Counted from the first letter of the stretch, positions 11,348 through 21,612 are shown. The stretch: 28,560 nt of DNA from Neolentinus lepideus HHB14362 ss-1 (GCA_001632425.1 KV425558.1:331508-360067); one strand, 5' to 3'. Notes: generated from the sequence alone by a model not told the origin. Translations and numbers: made by a program.

Positions 11348-12219
11348 ACTTGGGCTTTCTAGTGCAAGGCTCCGTTTTGTGCACCGCATTCGTGAGTGTG
11401 TCGAGTGCCTTTGTACAACCCATGTATATCATGATGAGAGTGGGTCATTTCTTGCTGTAACGTTCTCATAATAATAATCATTCCACAACGTCGGGAGATT
11501 TGCGACACTCTACATCTATTCTACGTTATTCAAATGCCCCAAATGACTCTATATTATTAATGACTTGTGCCGTCAGTAGAGCCGACTGTCCTTCGGCAGT
11601 ATGAACGTGAAGCAAAAATCAATGCGGTAAGACTATAGACGTCATGGGCTCTGTAGTCTTGTCCAGTTCGATGGAAACTATAAGAAGAATAGGTTGTATA
11701 GAGGTCGTTTCGTCATCTATCACCAGGCAGCAAGCTGCGAATTGTCTCTATACTGTCCAGCATCACGTCGAACTTTTATAGTGCCTTCAGTCTGCAGAGC
11801 AAGCCCGTGGCACTGTCCCAGCGTTGCCATCGATGGAGATGAGTCCAAGACGACGACGAAGAAACGCCTGTGAACCAGAATTACGTCGGGTCTATTGTGG
11901 TGGTACCAGTAGCTCCGATCTCTGGCTGTACACTCAGGCCCAAGGTCAGCTTCAGGCTATGTAATCGGATGATCGAGCATATCAAAGACTGCGTGCTCAG
12001 ACACCTTAAGCTGATATAGCGACAATAAATAGAAGAGTATCAGGAACGTGGCGTGCTATCAAATTGCAACAATAGGTGATGCTGTGATAGACCGTGCGAG
12101 TGGCTGAGGAAAGTCGGCTTGCAGAGGCAAGCCCGTCCGATCGCATCGGACGAAAACACCGTGGGAACACCGCCACCGCTCTCCCTCCAGACGTCTCACT
12201 AGCACTAGTGACATACACC
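11348..12219. other. Intergenic, no gene recognised
   Basis: This lies between two plus-strand genes. I see no conserved coding segment, tRNA or repeat. It should hold the 3' UTR of the 7-TM gene and the promoter of COX20. The open frame that extends upstream of the COX20 ATG (from 12094) looks like leader sequence. Confidence 0.55.
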
Positions 12220-12843
12220 ATGTCTGACTCTTCTTCATCATCATCCTCGTCGTCCTCCCAACAAAGCGACCAGCGCGACGCCCTCGCGCCGCTCCCCGGC
12301 TCGTCCAAGCGACCCGTGTACAAAGCCGAGACGACGGGCAGTTACTGGGGCGATGTGAAAGCGGCTGCCTCGGTGAGCACTCTTTTCTTCTTCCCACTCA
12401 TCCCTTGTATGCTGACGCCCCTCTGCAAGTAAGCGCCTCTCCCCGGACGACTTCTCGCACATCGGCGAGATGCCCTGCGCGCGGAGCAGCCTCCTGAACG
12501 GCATCGCGGCCGGCGCGGGCGTGGGGATCGTGCGGGGTATCGGTGCAGGTGCGCTTGCCATCCCTAATATGCTGGGAGTCTGTGGGTGCTGACGAGACGG
12601 CAGGCCCGTTCGTGGCGAGCAACTGGGCGGTGGGGACGTTCATGCTGATTTCCATCGGGACGTGGTGTGTGCGATATCTCTTTGACCGGGTTGGGTCTTT
12701 TTCAGTGCTTTACTCCCAGGACGGTGTGTCAGCGGAACCGCAATGAAGAGCGCAGAAGGATCCAGCAGGTCATTGAGGAAATGCCGAGGCGGTACGTGGT
12801 GAAGAAGGAGGGGGAGGAAGGCACCGAGGGCAAGGCACCGTGA
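12220..12843 (+). CDS. COX20: Cytochrome c oxidase assembly protein COX20
   Basis: Four exons (12220-12372, 12434-12548, 12604-12664, 12720-12843) give 150 residues, typical for the family. Introns are 61, 55 and 55 nt, GT-AG, and all phases agree. COX20 is a mitochondrial inner-membrane chaperone for the Cox2 subunit. Family marks are the conserved IGEMPCARSSLL entry, the Gly-rich first membrane helix NGIAAGAGVGIVRGIGAG, the second helix NWAVGTFMLISIGTW, and the charged tail CQRNRNEERRRIQQVIEEMP. The N-terminus has a ten-Ser run after MSD and no obvious presequence. The start ATG sits in the context cacaccATG. The third intron ends at the second of two nearby AG sites (12718-12719), which keeps the conserved GTW..CQRN frame. 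The sequence appears intact and CpG-rich, unlike the transposons around it. Confidence 0.93.
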
Positions 12844-13118
12844 TGCTGTGCTGAATTGTCGATGTTGCTACAAACGCGTCATGCTGCGAGCGACTCCAGG
12901 TTTCGTGGTGAGCCAAGGACAGGGCTATCTTCTATCGATACAGCATAACTTTTGTACCATACAACACGCCCCTACTCCCAAAAATTACTAAAACCCGTGT
13001 ATTTTACTCTTCTGCCCCAAAACCCTCTAATGAAAGCGAAATACAAAACAGCAATATATAAATAACATACGAATATATTGAAATGAGATTCGTTTAGGCG
13101 TCGGTGCGGTGAACGCGG

Positions 13119-13690
13119 TCACATGTACTTGACGTTCGACGTCTCCACGAGCTGTGGGTCATCCTGCAGGTAACAGATATATTCATGTCAGAGGGGGTAA
13201 AGAAGGGGAAAGGGAGACGTACTTTGAACTTGTCGTGGAACTCCTGGAACCCGCCCCGGAGGACGTAGACCTGGTGCTGCCTGTCTGCGCTAGAGGCTTG
13301 CAGGGCGTCGCGGACTTCCGAGTATATCTGGACAGGATGGAATAGTCAGTATACGGGTGCAGACTACAGGGAATCCGTGAACGCACTCGTGCAGCTTTAG
13401 GTCCTCTCTGCTGGGACAACGCGCAGTGAAACACGACCGTCGGCACGTCCTTTGTCTTCTCGACCAGCTCATCGACTTTGGATAGGAACATGTGCGACGG
13501 CGAGTTGTGCGCGCCGACGATGTTTCCGCCCACCCAGTCGTCGTCGCGCACGTCAACGATGACGTAGTCTTTCGTCGGGACTGCGGGGGATTTGATGAGT
13601 GAGGCGAGTTCCTGCGCGTAGGGATTGGTATTTGAGTGTTAGCCGAGAACAAAGGAAAGAACGTACATCGGCAGAAATGTACTTGACCAT
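13119..13690 (-). CDS. Small rhodanese/Cdc25-type (Acr2/Ych1-like) protein
   Basis: Four exons on the minus strand (13690-13667, 13611-13387, 13327-13223, 13163-13119) give 132 residues. Introns are 55, 59 and 59 nt and preserve frame. It is a single rhodanese domain: N-terminal VKYISADELASLI, the DVRDDDWVGGNI strand-turn with GAHNSPS, then the active-site loop FHCALSQQRGPKAAR. That loop is a C-x5-R pocket as in Cdc25 phosphatases and Acr2/Ych1 proteins, rather than the shorter loop of sulfurtransferases. Closing motifs are VYVLRGGFQEF and a short acidic tail. Likely activity is phosphatase or arsenate reductase type; the sequence alone cannot separate these. It is transcribed away from the HNH gene across about 310 bp and converges with COX20. 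It appears intact. Confidence 0.92.
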
Positions 13691-14004
13691 GGCGATGGCG
13701 CGGATGTACAGTTGGGAGGTGGAGGTGGAGGTAGAGGACAAGGCACGGCTGCTTATAAGTGGCCGTAGCGAGACTCGACTGCGTGCACCGCCTCTGATTC
13801 CCAAAGGCGAGAGCATACACTGAGTGACCGGGATATAAATACCTCCCGGTGGAGGTGAGTCGAGAATGTCGTAGGTAAAGCCCGGGGAAATCGCGATGAC
13901 CTCATTCCGATCACGACCCCTGCCGTCCAATCAGCGTGCGACTCGGTGTCTTCCGGTCATTCTTCTGGAATCCGCGGGAATCGGAATTCCTTAACTTCAG
14001 CACC
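13691..14004. promoter_or_regulatory. Divergent promoter interval
   Basis: This 314-bp gap separates the divergent starts of the rhodanese gene (-) and the HNH gene (+), so it must hold both promoters. No TATA box is obvious. A GA/GT-rich stretch at 13714-13735 (gaggtggaggtggaggtag) reads as a polypyrimidine tract just upstream of the rhodanese start, common in fungal promoters. Confidence 0.4.
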
Positions 14005-14965
14005 ATGTCTCGTCGCCGGTCCAGCTCAATCAGCCTGATTTGCAGTATCATTTCTTGTTCTCATGACGAATATTTGGCGGCCTACGAAGCAGCGGACCCT
14101 TCTACGGACGAGCTATACTCTGATGCACGGATGCACGGATGCACATTATTCAACGGCAGCGAGAACGCTCACATGCAAGACAGTCGATCTCGGCCAAACT
14201 CCCGACTTGGATGAGACCGCTCTGAAAATCTACAAGGCTAATCGTGCCGAGCAATGCAAGCTGCGAGACAGCGTGAGTTATGATGTTGGTTTCACTGGCT
14301 CTGCTAAGAATTTGTAGGTTGGAAGACGAGAAAATTACAGATGTCCCATTACTGGTATTTTGGACTTGTCCTATGCCGAAAAGTTGAAGGCTGCTAGAAA
14401 ACGCTCTCGAAGTCTCCGGCAGTCGGTGTGCTGCAAGCTGCTCACATCATCCCTTTCTCTTTTAATAAGTTAGTTGCTCGAGCGACAGTTTAGTACGTAT
14501 GAGACAACTATTACTTTCCTGATCCTTGGACTTATATCTGAGACCGCAACATATCCCAGTACCTGGGATATGTTGCAAAGTTGGACATCGAAGGTCTTGC
14601 TGGAGCAAGGATCAATCCTCCCAGGAACGCTATCCTCCTGGCTGCTCACGTCCACAACTACTTGAGACGTTTCAAGATCTATTTCGAAGCTGTGAGTTCC
14701 CCTTCGCGATGATCCACGGCCTAATAAGACTGACGTTTAGTCAGCACCCAGACGTACCGCACAAGTTACCACGCCCGAAGTAGTTCTCACGTCTACAGAG
14801 GGGGACGTCGACGTCACGTTCCGGTCTGTAGCGGAGTCGGGCCTGGAGCCTCCCGACCCCGAGCTCCTCAGAATTCACGTTGCGCTCGCCAAGATTCTGC
14901 ATGCTTGTGGTGCTGCTGAACATTACGAACGACGAAGAGAGCGGTGCCTCCGTGCAGCCGGGTGA
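14005..14965 (+). pseudogene. HNH-endonuclease family protein, frame-broken
   Basis: Start ATG at 14005 (context cagcaccATG) reads MSRRRSSSISLI, a common opening of basidiomycete HNH proteins. Recognisable later pieces are DLGQTPDLDETALKIYKANR, RRENYRCPITGI (zinc/HNH entry), LQAAHIIPFSFNK (first His), STWDMLQSW, GLAGARINPPRNAI (Asn), AAHVHNYLRRFKIYF (last His), and a C-terminus with EPPDPELLRIHVALAKIL, ending at TGA 14963-14965. Plausible introns are 14275-14318, 14469-14542 and 14692-14739. Frame changes occur at the 8-bp repeat 14122-14144, between the Cys motif and AHIIPFS (about 14395), and after MLQSW (about 14585). No single set of GT-AG introns rescues all three. HNH proteins cut nucleic acid; this copy probably makes none. 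Confidence 0.75.
14122..14144 (+). repeat. 8-bp tandem repeat (gatgcacg, 2.9 copies)
   Basis: Three near-complete copies of gatgcacg stand head to tail inside the HNH gene. Eight bases is not a multiple of three, so gain or loss of one unit changes frame. The family-like frame does switch here. Confidence 0.85.
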
Positions 14966-16083
14966 TCATGCATCACTTCTGATGGCAAGGTTGACGGCTC
15001 TAGTCTATTGAAGGAACTTCTAAGCCTGCGGCCAGCTCTAGAACGTGAAGTAAGGAATCTGTGATCACAGACCATCGAGATATAGCGTGTAAGTAGTGAG
15101 CGCTGAGCTAGTGTCATTATGGAAATAGTGTACGTGGCATGCAGATGTTTATGGCAGGAGTCCATAACCTAACACAAACACGAGGATCATAACAATGTCT
15201 CTTGGCGTTGGGTAAAATCTCGAGATGCTGCTGTCTCGAGTCAGGCTTGAAGCTTGAAGCTTGAGTGCTGACTAGTGTTGGACTCTTCTTTCACCCTCCA
15301 GGCGATCCGGAATGCCTCTTGACATCAAAAAGTAAGCTGTTCCTTTTGAAAGAAAGATCCTGACGGTCGCTGCGACCTGACCCAGTACTCCGAGAGATGC
15401 AAAGCCGCCACCAAACAACACGAGTCCTTACTACAAATGAGCATGGTGCCGAATTTAGTCAGTGTGGGGGCATCAATCCCGAATTACCGTGGAGTCGTAT
15501 ATTATTTATAGTGCCGGATCTGAATATATTGGCTTTGCTTTGGGTACAACTAGTTATCCTGACTCCATAGTAGCCTCTGCTTTACCATTTTGTTATTGAA
15601 GGAGTTACTTAGGACTCGCCAGACTACCATGCACAGCGGTGGCCCACCCCACAAGTAAAAATTGCCACAGCACCCGAAAACCTTTCAAGTATAACCACAC
15701 TTCGGGAGTTGCACTCTTTTAGGCCTAGCAAAAGGTTGAACAAAAGGGATATACAAAATATATTCTATTTCAAAGCATTCTGGGACTGAGAAAAGTATAT
15801 ATTTAGGCAGTGTTCTGCAGGTTTGTATGTATATTATCTATTTCATTACCTTTCAATACTTATATATAAACCAAATGCGAAATGGATAGGCAAAGGTTTC
15901 TACAGCGAATCATTTAGTGAGTGAATAAATTGAATCTTTTAATTCAGCCTTAAATGGAAACTGCAACATCTACTTTTGCACAGGCTACTTGAACAAAAAA
16001 TAATGTAATATAATATTTTATCTTGAAGTGTCATGCAAAAGGGCATGCAAAAGAATATATTCAGGATACAGGCAAAAGGTACT
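14966..16083. other. AT-rich intergenic stretch, no gene recognised
   Basis: There is no convincing coding segment on either strand. A short run of gcttgaa units lies at about 15245-15262. From about 15700 the sequence is strongly AT-rich with many tatat/tataa strings. Part of it may belong to the inverted-repeat element that follows. Confidence 0.55.
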
Positions 16084-16122
16084 GGCCCGATGACCACCCG
16101 ATGAGCACCTGATGAGCACCCA

Positions 16123-16178
16123 GTAAGTGCCCGGTAACTGTGGTGGCCCGGTAAGTGCCCGGTAATTGTGGTGGCCCG
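16123..16178 (+). repeat. 28-bp tandem repeat, two copies
   Basis: 16123-16150 and 16151-16178 match at 27 of 28 positions (one C/T difference) and contain gtaagtgcccggta. They sit in the outer left end of the inverted-repeat element. Subterminal repeats like these are often transposase-binding sites; that is a guess here. Confidence 0.8.
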
Positions 16179-16225
16179 ATACATGCTTACCGGGCGATTA
16201 CCAGGCCGGTACCTCCAATGAGCAC

Positions 16226-16294
16226 CCAGTAATTGTGGTGGCATGGTATGTGTGGCCCAGTACCAGTATATGTGGTCCAGTAGATGGCCCAGCA
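16226..16294 (+). repeat. Left terminal inverted repeat (69 bp)
   Basis: Pairs with 17965-18033 on the opposite strand. The four mismatches are all transitions of the CpG-to-TpG/CpA kind. Confidence 0.85.
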
Positions 16295-16369
16295 ATCTCC
16301 TGAGGAGTGCCTGATTGCCACCTGGGGTGCTCACTACTCCTGGCAATCAGGCACTCCTCAGGACATTGC
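16292..16369 (+). repeat. Long hairpin: 29-bp arms, 20-nt loop
   Basis: Arms 16292-16320 and 16341-16369 are complementary at 28 of 29 positions; the inner 23 bp (16298-16320 with 16341-16363) are perfect. The loop is 16321-16340. It starts where the left inverted repeat ends. It could be a small inserted foldback element, or part of the end structure of the host element. Confidence 0.85.
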
Positions 16370-17964
16370 CAGTATGGCGGTTCCTTCGCACTTTTAATCC
16401 ACTGAGCATATTATTACAGTAGCGCATATGCATTTGTCTTTCAGCATATATTCACCTTGCTTTACAAATATAACTATGGTGTTGCTCCCCGAGGCATGAA
16501 TATGCAGCACAAATAGTTCATACCGTCCACAGATTTTAATGACCGACTCTTTATGCATGACCTACCTTTGTGATTTCAGGCCTATCACTACCAAACAACA
16601 GTATGTCAAGGATGCTACATCATTTTATTACTTCACGACCATATGACTATCTATTACTTTTGCAGCCAAGGGTTTGTGTGAGGTTACCCGATGACTTAGC
16701 CCCACCGCAGTTTGGCAGAGGATCATACAAGATGCAGTGGCACCTCACGATCACGGGCATGTATTGCAGTAGTCCATCCTCTCCTAACCAGTGGGCATGC
16801 CTGAGCGCATTGCCATTGTCCGCGTGTATGACAAGATGCAACAGCCAATCATGGGTGCATGTCTCGCGGTGCCGCTATCCATGTGGTGTGCTGCTTGAGG
16901 AGCCTGTGATTGGGTGACTTGCAGGTGTTGCCCGAGGTGGAGAGGATGCTCAGTACTATGCTCATGGCAGAGGTGAAGGTGGATGAGAAGGTGAATGAGA
17001 CAGCATGATTTGTTCTGATTTTGAGGTGGTACAGGTTTCAGCATATAGAAAAGGGGTCACCAGCTGGCATGTACAATTGCAGTCAGGACTGAGTTTGACA
17101 AGTGAGGAGTCCTGGAAAAGCACAGTCAGCCATGTACAATAATATGAGGACTAGATGAAGCAAGTTTTACATTATAGATCAGCCACTCATTGTGCATCAT
17201 CCCGCAGCCATAGACTGAGTAAGCTGGTCAGCCATATGAGAAGGAGGGATGAGCGGGATGACCACAGGGGCCTCTGCAACACAAGTATGCCCACCCCGCA
17301 TCCAACATCACATGACTTGCCAAGCACGAACACTCATGTGAGTTCTACATAAGAACTGAAACACTTACAGGGGCTAAGTAAATCAAAATGGATGGCATAC
17401 TGAGCACTGCGCCACTTTCAGGTGTGAAAGTTAACACTGTGCCATGGCTGATTGGCTGATTCATCAGTACTGATGCCGGCACTGGCCAGCGACACAACAT
17501 GAACTAGTCATGAGATTGAGCTACACACCTGCAGCACATCATGACTCCCACTCTGTTGATACCCTCTGCATGCCCCACATGTGCCATGCACTCAGCCTTG
17601 CCATTCTTCACGATAATGCAGACCCTCATGTGTTGGTTGATTGATAGGATGCAGCCAACAGTTGGGTGGACACGGTGCTCACGTCAAATCCTTTGCTTGC
17701 ACTTGCCATCAGCAGGCTGTGAATTAGCTTCAAGCAAGGGAAATAGTACAGGCCTGCAGTCAACAAGAAGGTCAAGGAGAGGGATACACAATGACAGCCT
17801 GACAAGTACAGCAGCAACTTCAGTCATGAGTATATGTGCAGTTAGACAGCACCAAAGTATCAATATATGCACATGAGTGTGGAACTATGCACAGTTTCGA
17901 GTGTATGTGCATATTTTGGTATATTTATGTTCATTTCCATTTTTAGTGCAAACAGATCATCATA

Positions 17965-18033
17965 TGCTGGGCCATCTACTGGACCACATATACTGGTACC
18001 GGGCCACACATACTGTGCCACCACAATTACCGG
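17965..18033 (-). repeat. Right terminal inverted repeat (69 bp), cut at the LTR
   Basis: Inverted copy of 16226-16294. Its outer end directly abuts the TG of the 5' LTR at 18034. Confidence 0.85.
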
Positions 18034-19346
18034 TGATAGGCCCTGTTGACTTCTGACCCCAGAAAACACGATTTAGGGTGATTCTGCATGCTTTGTGGGA
18101 ATGGCGACTTAGCGACTCAATAGCGCACTGTCGGTACTCTGTGCACTAGCGACCCTACACACCAGCGACAAGGCTCTCGGCTCCTTGGTGCACTTAGGAT
18201 GGCTCCTTGGTAGCTCGGACATTGAATGTCATTCAGTCGAGTCATCGGCATTTCGGCATGCATTGGCCGGCATTCTTACTGTGGTCTGAACCGAGGCGGT
18301 GTCTCAGGGTGCCTGTCCATATGGCGTACAGCCCGCCGTCGCTTCGGATCAGTGCTAGTTCTATTGGTGTGACTTTCCTTATGCATGCAGTGCGCATCGA
18401 CACATGGCATGACCACAGCTATCACGACACCGCCGCACCACAGAGTGGCCCCACCCCTTATCCCTCTTTTGGCAGTATCGCGCTAGCATCGGCAGCATAG
18501 CCCATCTCCGGATCATCGAAGAGGTGCACTCTAACGCAAAGTCAAGATGCACCCGACTGGCTCCCATCTGCGGGATGGCGTGCATGCTAAAGTTGGTCGC
18601 ACAGGGTATTGGTCAAAGAGCACATGTGGATTAGGAGCAAGGCAGTACAGGTCGTATGGATGAGAGGCTGAGCAGAGGCACAACTCGCGGTAGTAGGTAG
18701 ATAGGATCAGACACAGAGTAGTCGCTCTCTTGTATTTAAGCCATTACTCTACTGTTTGTAAAACAAGTTATCTTCACCACACTCTTCAGATTTCAATCTT
18801 GCATCAGAGCTTCTTCTAAAGTCCATCTTGCGACTCGTGTTTAGGTACTCTTGCATACCTCTGACTTCACCCAGAGATAGTGACAGAGTACACCAGTGTA
18901 GCGTCGCTGTTCATAAGCCGTCCCTTATATGTTCCTTTCTCCTAGACAGCCCCGTGCACTGTAATGTAGTGCTAACCAGAGTCCATATATGTTTGAGTTA
19001 GAGATAGCGACTACAAGTAGTGTGCCTCTATAGAGCATTGAAGACCACATAGTGCCGAGCAGGAGGAGCATCGTATAGCGCCTATACAGCGCCGTGCACA
19101 TAGCGCAACATAGCGCATAGCATTGCCTTCACTCTGCAGACTGCTGCCGAGTAGCGACTTGGCGCCAACCTACCTTTAGCCCCAACTATACGTCTCACCT
19201 ACACCCATCCCCTCTGAACTATATTACCCTTCACTACCCTGGGCCTTGCAGCCATCTGACACCAAGGGCTTTGGTGTTTGCTTTGTGGTTGTGTCTACAC
19301 TTTAGGTCTCATTTCCGCGGGTTTCGTCGTGTGTCTGTGCATATCA
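18034..19346 (+). repeat. 5' LTR (about 1,313 bp)
   Basis: The start (TGATAGG) is fixed by alignment to the 3' copy at 28088. The end is set at the CA of catatca (19345-19346), just before the TGG of the candidate primer-binding site. Only the first 398 bp can be compared with the 3' copy: 364 positions are identical, with no gaps. U3 would be about 730 bp, with a TATA-like box near 18733. Confidence 0.8.
18733..18740 (+). promoter_or_regulatory. TATA-like box in the 5' LTR
   Basis: tatttaag lies in the middle of the LTR, far upstream of gag, and would place transcript initiation around 18765. It is the best TATA-like match I see in the LTR, and it is absent from the truncated 3' LTR. Confidence 0.5.
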
Positions 19347-19349
19347 TTT

Positions 19350-19368
19350 TGGAGCCCACCACGAGGGG
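19350..19368 (+). other. Candidate primer-binding site
   Basis: TGGAGCCCACCACGAGGGG begins three bases after the LTR end with the TGG expected to pair with a tRNA 3' CCA. The complement would give an acceptor strand GGTGGGC. I do not assign the tRNA; a tRNA beginning GCCCACC would be expected. Confidence 0.55.
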
Positions 19369-19755
19369 AGATTTCACGAGACATCAGGGCACAATCAAGA
19401 TGATAGCGATCTCCATAGAGAGCTCAAACAGCACCAGGAACGTTTCCTAGACCTTGTTGAAAGGGAGCACATTAATAGCGAAGCAATCAAAGAAGTCTAC
19501 GACGCAGCGGTAGCTATCGCCAATTGTCTCTATCTGGGTCATTTCGCCCAAACACCATCTGACATCCCTCACAGTGACTCAGAATCCTCTGAGGAGGTAC
19601 CCCTGGCTTCACTATTTCCAAGGCGCCGATCAGCTCACATAGCTGCGCTATCTGCACCTCCTTCACAAACTGCTTCACCTCTGCCCATCTCCCCTATCAA
19701 TGAACATCCAGTCCTCCCACCATCCACTCCAGAAACCATCTCTGAGACCAACTCA

Positions 19756-20607
19756 ATGGCAGATGTCAAAGCTCTCCCATCACGTCATGACAAGGCAGCG
19801 CTGGTATTCGATCCCAAAAACCCGCGATCGCTACTGTGCTACTTGGAAGATCTAGAGGATCTCTTCAAGGTGCACCCTACCCTGATAATGAACGAAGCAG
19901 ACAAGAAGCACACCGCCATCAAATATGTACCTATGCACGAAGAAGAAATGTGGAAAGGGTTGCCGGAATATGAGGATGCAGCCAAGACATGCGAGGAGTT
20001 TGTCACGGCGCTCAAAACACTATACCCAGCGGTGCGTGAAGACCAGCACTATTCTGTGGGTGACATGGATAGACTGGTTGGGGAGCGCGTACAAATCGGT
20101 ATCCACAATTTGGTGGACCTATCAACCTTCTACCGCGAGTTCCTCCTCATCACATGCTTCCTCTGTTGCAGGGACCTTATCTCAGAGCACAAGCAGAACC
20201 GCGCTTTCCAGCACACCTTCAGCCAAGACTTGTGGACCAAGGTGTACATGCGCCTCCAGATAAAGAACCCTGAACAAGCGGCAGATACTCCTTACGGCGT
20301 CGCTTCAGTATTCGAGGCTGCATCATTCTTTCTTGCTGGGACGCCCACTACCACAATAATGGAAGCAAAGGCAGAGACTCCAGAAGGAAAGGTCAAAGTA
20401 GAGGAGTATATGTCACTGGTTGACATCATCACGAAAGCAGTCTCCCAGTTGCTCACACCTACATTAGCGGCGATGGCGCAGGGAAGCACGATGGCCGCAA
20501 ATAGCGCCCCAGCGTGTGTGATGCCTACAGCGCCCTACCAGTGCCACTACTGCGGCGCAAATGATCATTCCATATGGCGCTGCCCCAAAGTTGATGAAGA
20601 CCAGTGA
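19756..20607 (+). CDS. gag: Retrotransposon Gag (capsid and CCHC nucleocapsid)
   Basis: The frame from the first ATG gives 283 residues. The capsid-like helical region carries LVFDPKNPRSLLCYLEDLEDLF and the usual Trp/Leu pattern, as in Ty3-type Gag. Near the end is a zinc knuckle C263-x2-C266-x4-H271-x4-C276 (CHYCGANDHSIWRC) that binds RNA. The same frame is open for 132 codons upstream of this ATG, back to 19360 inside the primer-binding site. That extra part looks coding (acidic, Ser/Pro-rich), so the true N-terminus may have lost its ATG. The TGA at 20605-20607 follows the knuckle by eight codons, and the same frame continues directly into the next block. It may be a CGA-to-TGA mutation or, less likely, a readthrough stop. 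Confidence 0.85.
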   Translation: MADVKALPSRHDKAALVFDPKNPRSLLCYLEDLEDLFKVHPTLIMNEADKKHTAIKYVPMHEEEMWKGLPEYEDAAKTCEEFVTALKTLYPAVREDQHYSVGDMDRLVGERVQIGIHNLVDLSTFYREFLLITCFLCCRDLISEHKQNRAFQHTFSQDLWTKVYMRLQIKNPEQAADTPYGVASVFEAASFFLAGTPTTTIMEAKAETPEGKVKVEEYMSLVDIITKAVSQLLTPTLAAMAQGSTMAANSAPACVMPTAPYQCHYCGANDHSIWRCPKVDEDQ

Positions 20608-21612
20608 GCGGGACAAGTGATGAGGAACATAGAGGGAAAGGTGGTGCTACCATCGGGAATAATGGTGCCACAGAATCTCCCAGGCACAAATATGCGCAAA
20701 AGGATTATGGAGTGGCATAGGTGCAACCCAAGTCAAGTGGCAGCAAACATCATCGAGCAGATGATCTACGAGGACGTCAAGACAATCAGCGCCCCTTGTG
20801 ACATATTCCAATTAGACGTCAACGAGCACATCGAATCACTAGAGAAGGAGCTATTCGCTCTCAGAAAGTGCCCAACCTTCGACAGGGTACAGGTCCCGCC
20901 TCACCCAGACAAAGGCAAGGCGCCCACGCTACCTATCAATGCGACTCCCTCTGCACTGGTGGTACCTGAGAAAACAACCGCACCAGCACCAGGACCCTCG
21001 ACGCCCAGCAAACTGCACAATCCACTGCCTCATATGCCAAATGCACCCATCCATCTGTACGCCCAAGCTCGCGACATCAATCGCCCTCATCAACCTGCAC
21101 CCAAAACAGTCCGCTTCGATATGTCACAAGAGAAAGTAGTGGAAGCAGAGCAAGCACGCTCTAAGGAGCCAGCATATCATGTGCAAGCCCCAGTTTATGA
21201 TCCAGTCATCTTGAAGAACATCTTTCAGCGGTTGCTATCTACCCCCTACGTGTCGCTCACCTCCCAGGAACTACTTGCTATCTCGCCAGAAGTTAGGAAC
21301 AAATACTGCGACCTCATTACACCCAAGCATGTCCCTCCTACTCCAGAGCACATACAAGCGACACTAGAGGAGGTGGCCGACGAGGAGCTCACCTTGCCCA
21401 AAACATTCCTATGCTCTGATCTCTTAACATATGGCAAAATGGAGGAGCACGGCGAGATCATCGTACCTGACCCTGTGGACCAATACTTCAAAGGGTTAGC
21501 ACCAGGTGAAATACCGCTACATTTCCATGTAGCGAGGGAGTCGCTAGCGCTGCGCTCTATAGTCGGGTTGGTAGATAACAAGGAGAAGTTTGAGGCAATC
21601 CTTGACCCGGTT
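20608..21612 (+). pseudogene. Gag-Pol linker between nucleocapsid and protease
   Basis: This continues the gag frame after the TGA at 20605-20607. It opens with RNIEGKVVLPSGIMVP and MEWHRCNPSQVA, segments typical of this basidiomycete Gypsy group. A Pro/Ala-rich spacer follows, then helical sequence up to the strand FEAILDP that begins the aspartic protease. At about 21611 the frame breaks, and the uninterrupted reading continues into nonsense until 21729. With the TGA removed, gag and this block would be one polyprotein. Confidence 0.75.

Larger units (their letters stand above)
16084..18033. mobile_element. Non-coding element with 69-bp terminal inverted repeats
   Basis: Position 16226-16294 is the inverted complement of 17965-18033, with 65 of 69 bases identical and no gaps. 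On the left, related motifs (cccggtaa, gtggtggcccg) continue outward to about 16084. On the right, the repeat stops exactly where the LTR retrotransposon begins, so the missing outer part was probably split off by that insertion. The interior (16370-17964) contains no ORF I can match to a transposase, so this looks like a non-autonomous DNA element or a degraded one. The superfamily is not recognised. The 16084 start is approximate. Confidence 0.65.

Noticed and set aside
12094..12219. Extended N-terminus for COX20
   Set aside because: The family starts close to the Ser-rich segment, the ATG at 12220 has a good context, and the upstream codons show no presequence-like pattern.
16647..16841. 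Minus-strand piece with HADNGNALRHA, resembling the Asp-Asn-Gly box of integrases
   Set aside because: There are no other integrase motifs around it and no further family-like sequence, so a chance match is likely.
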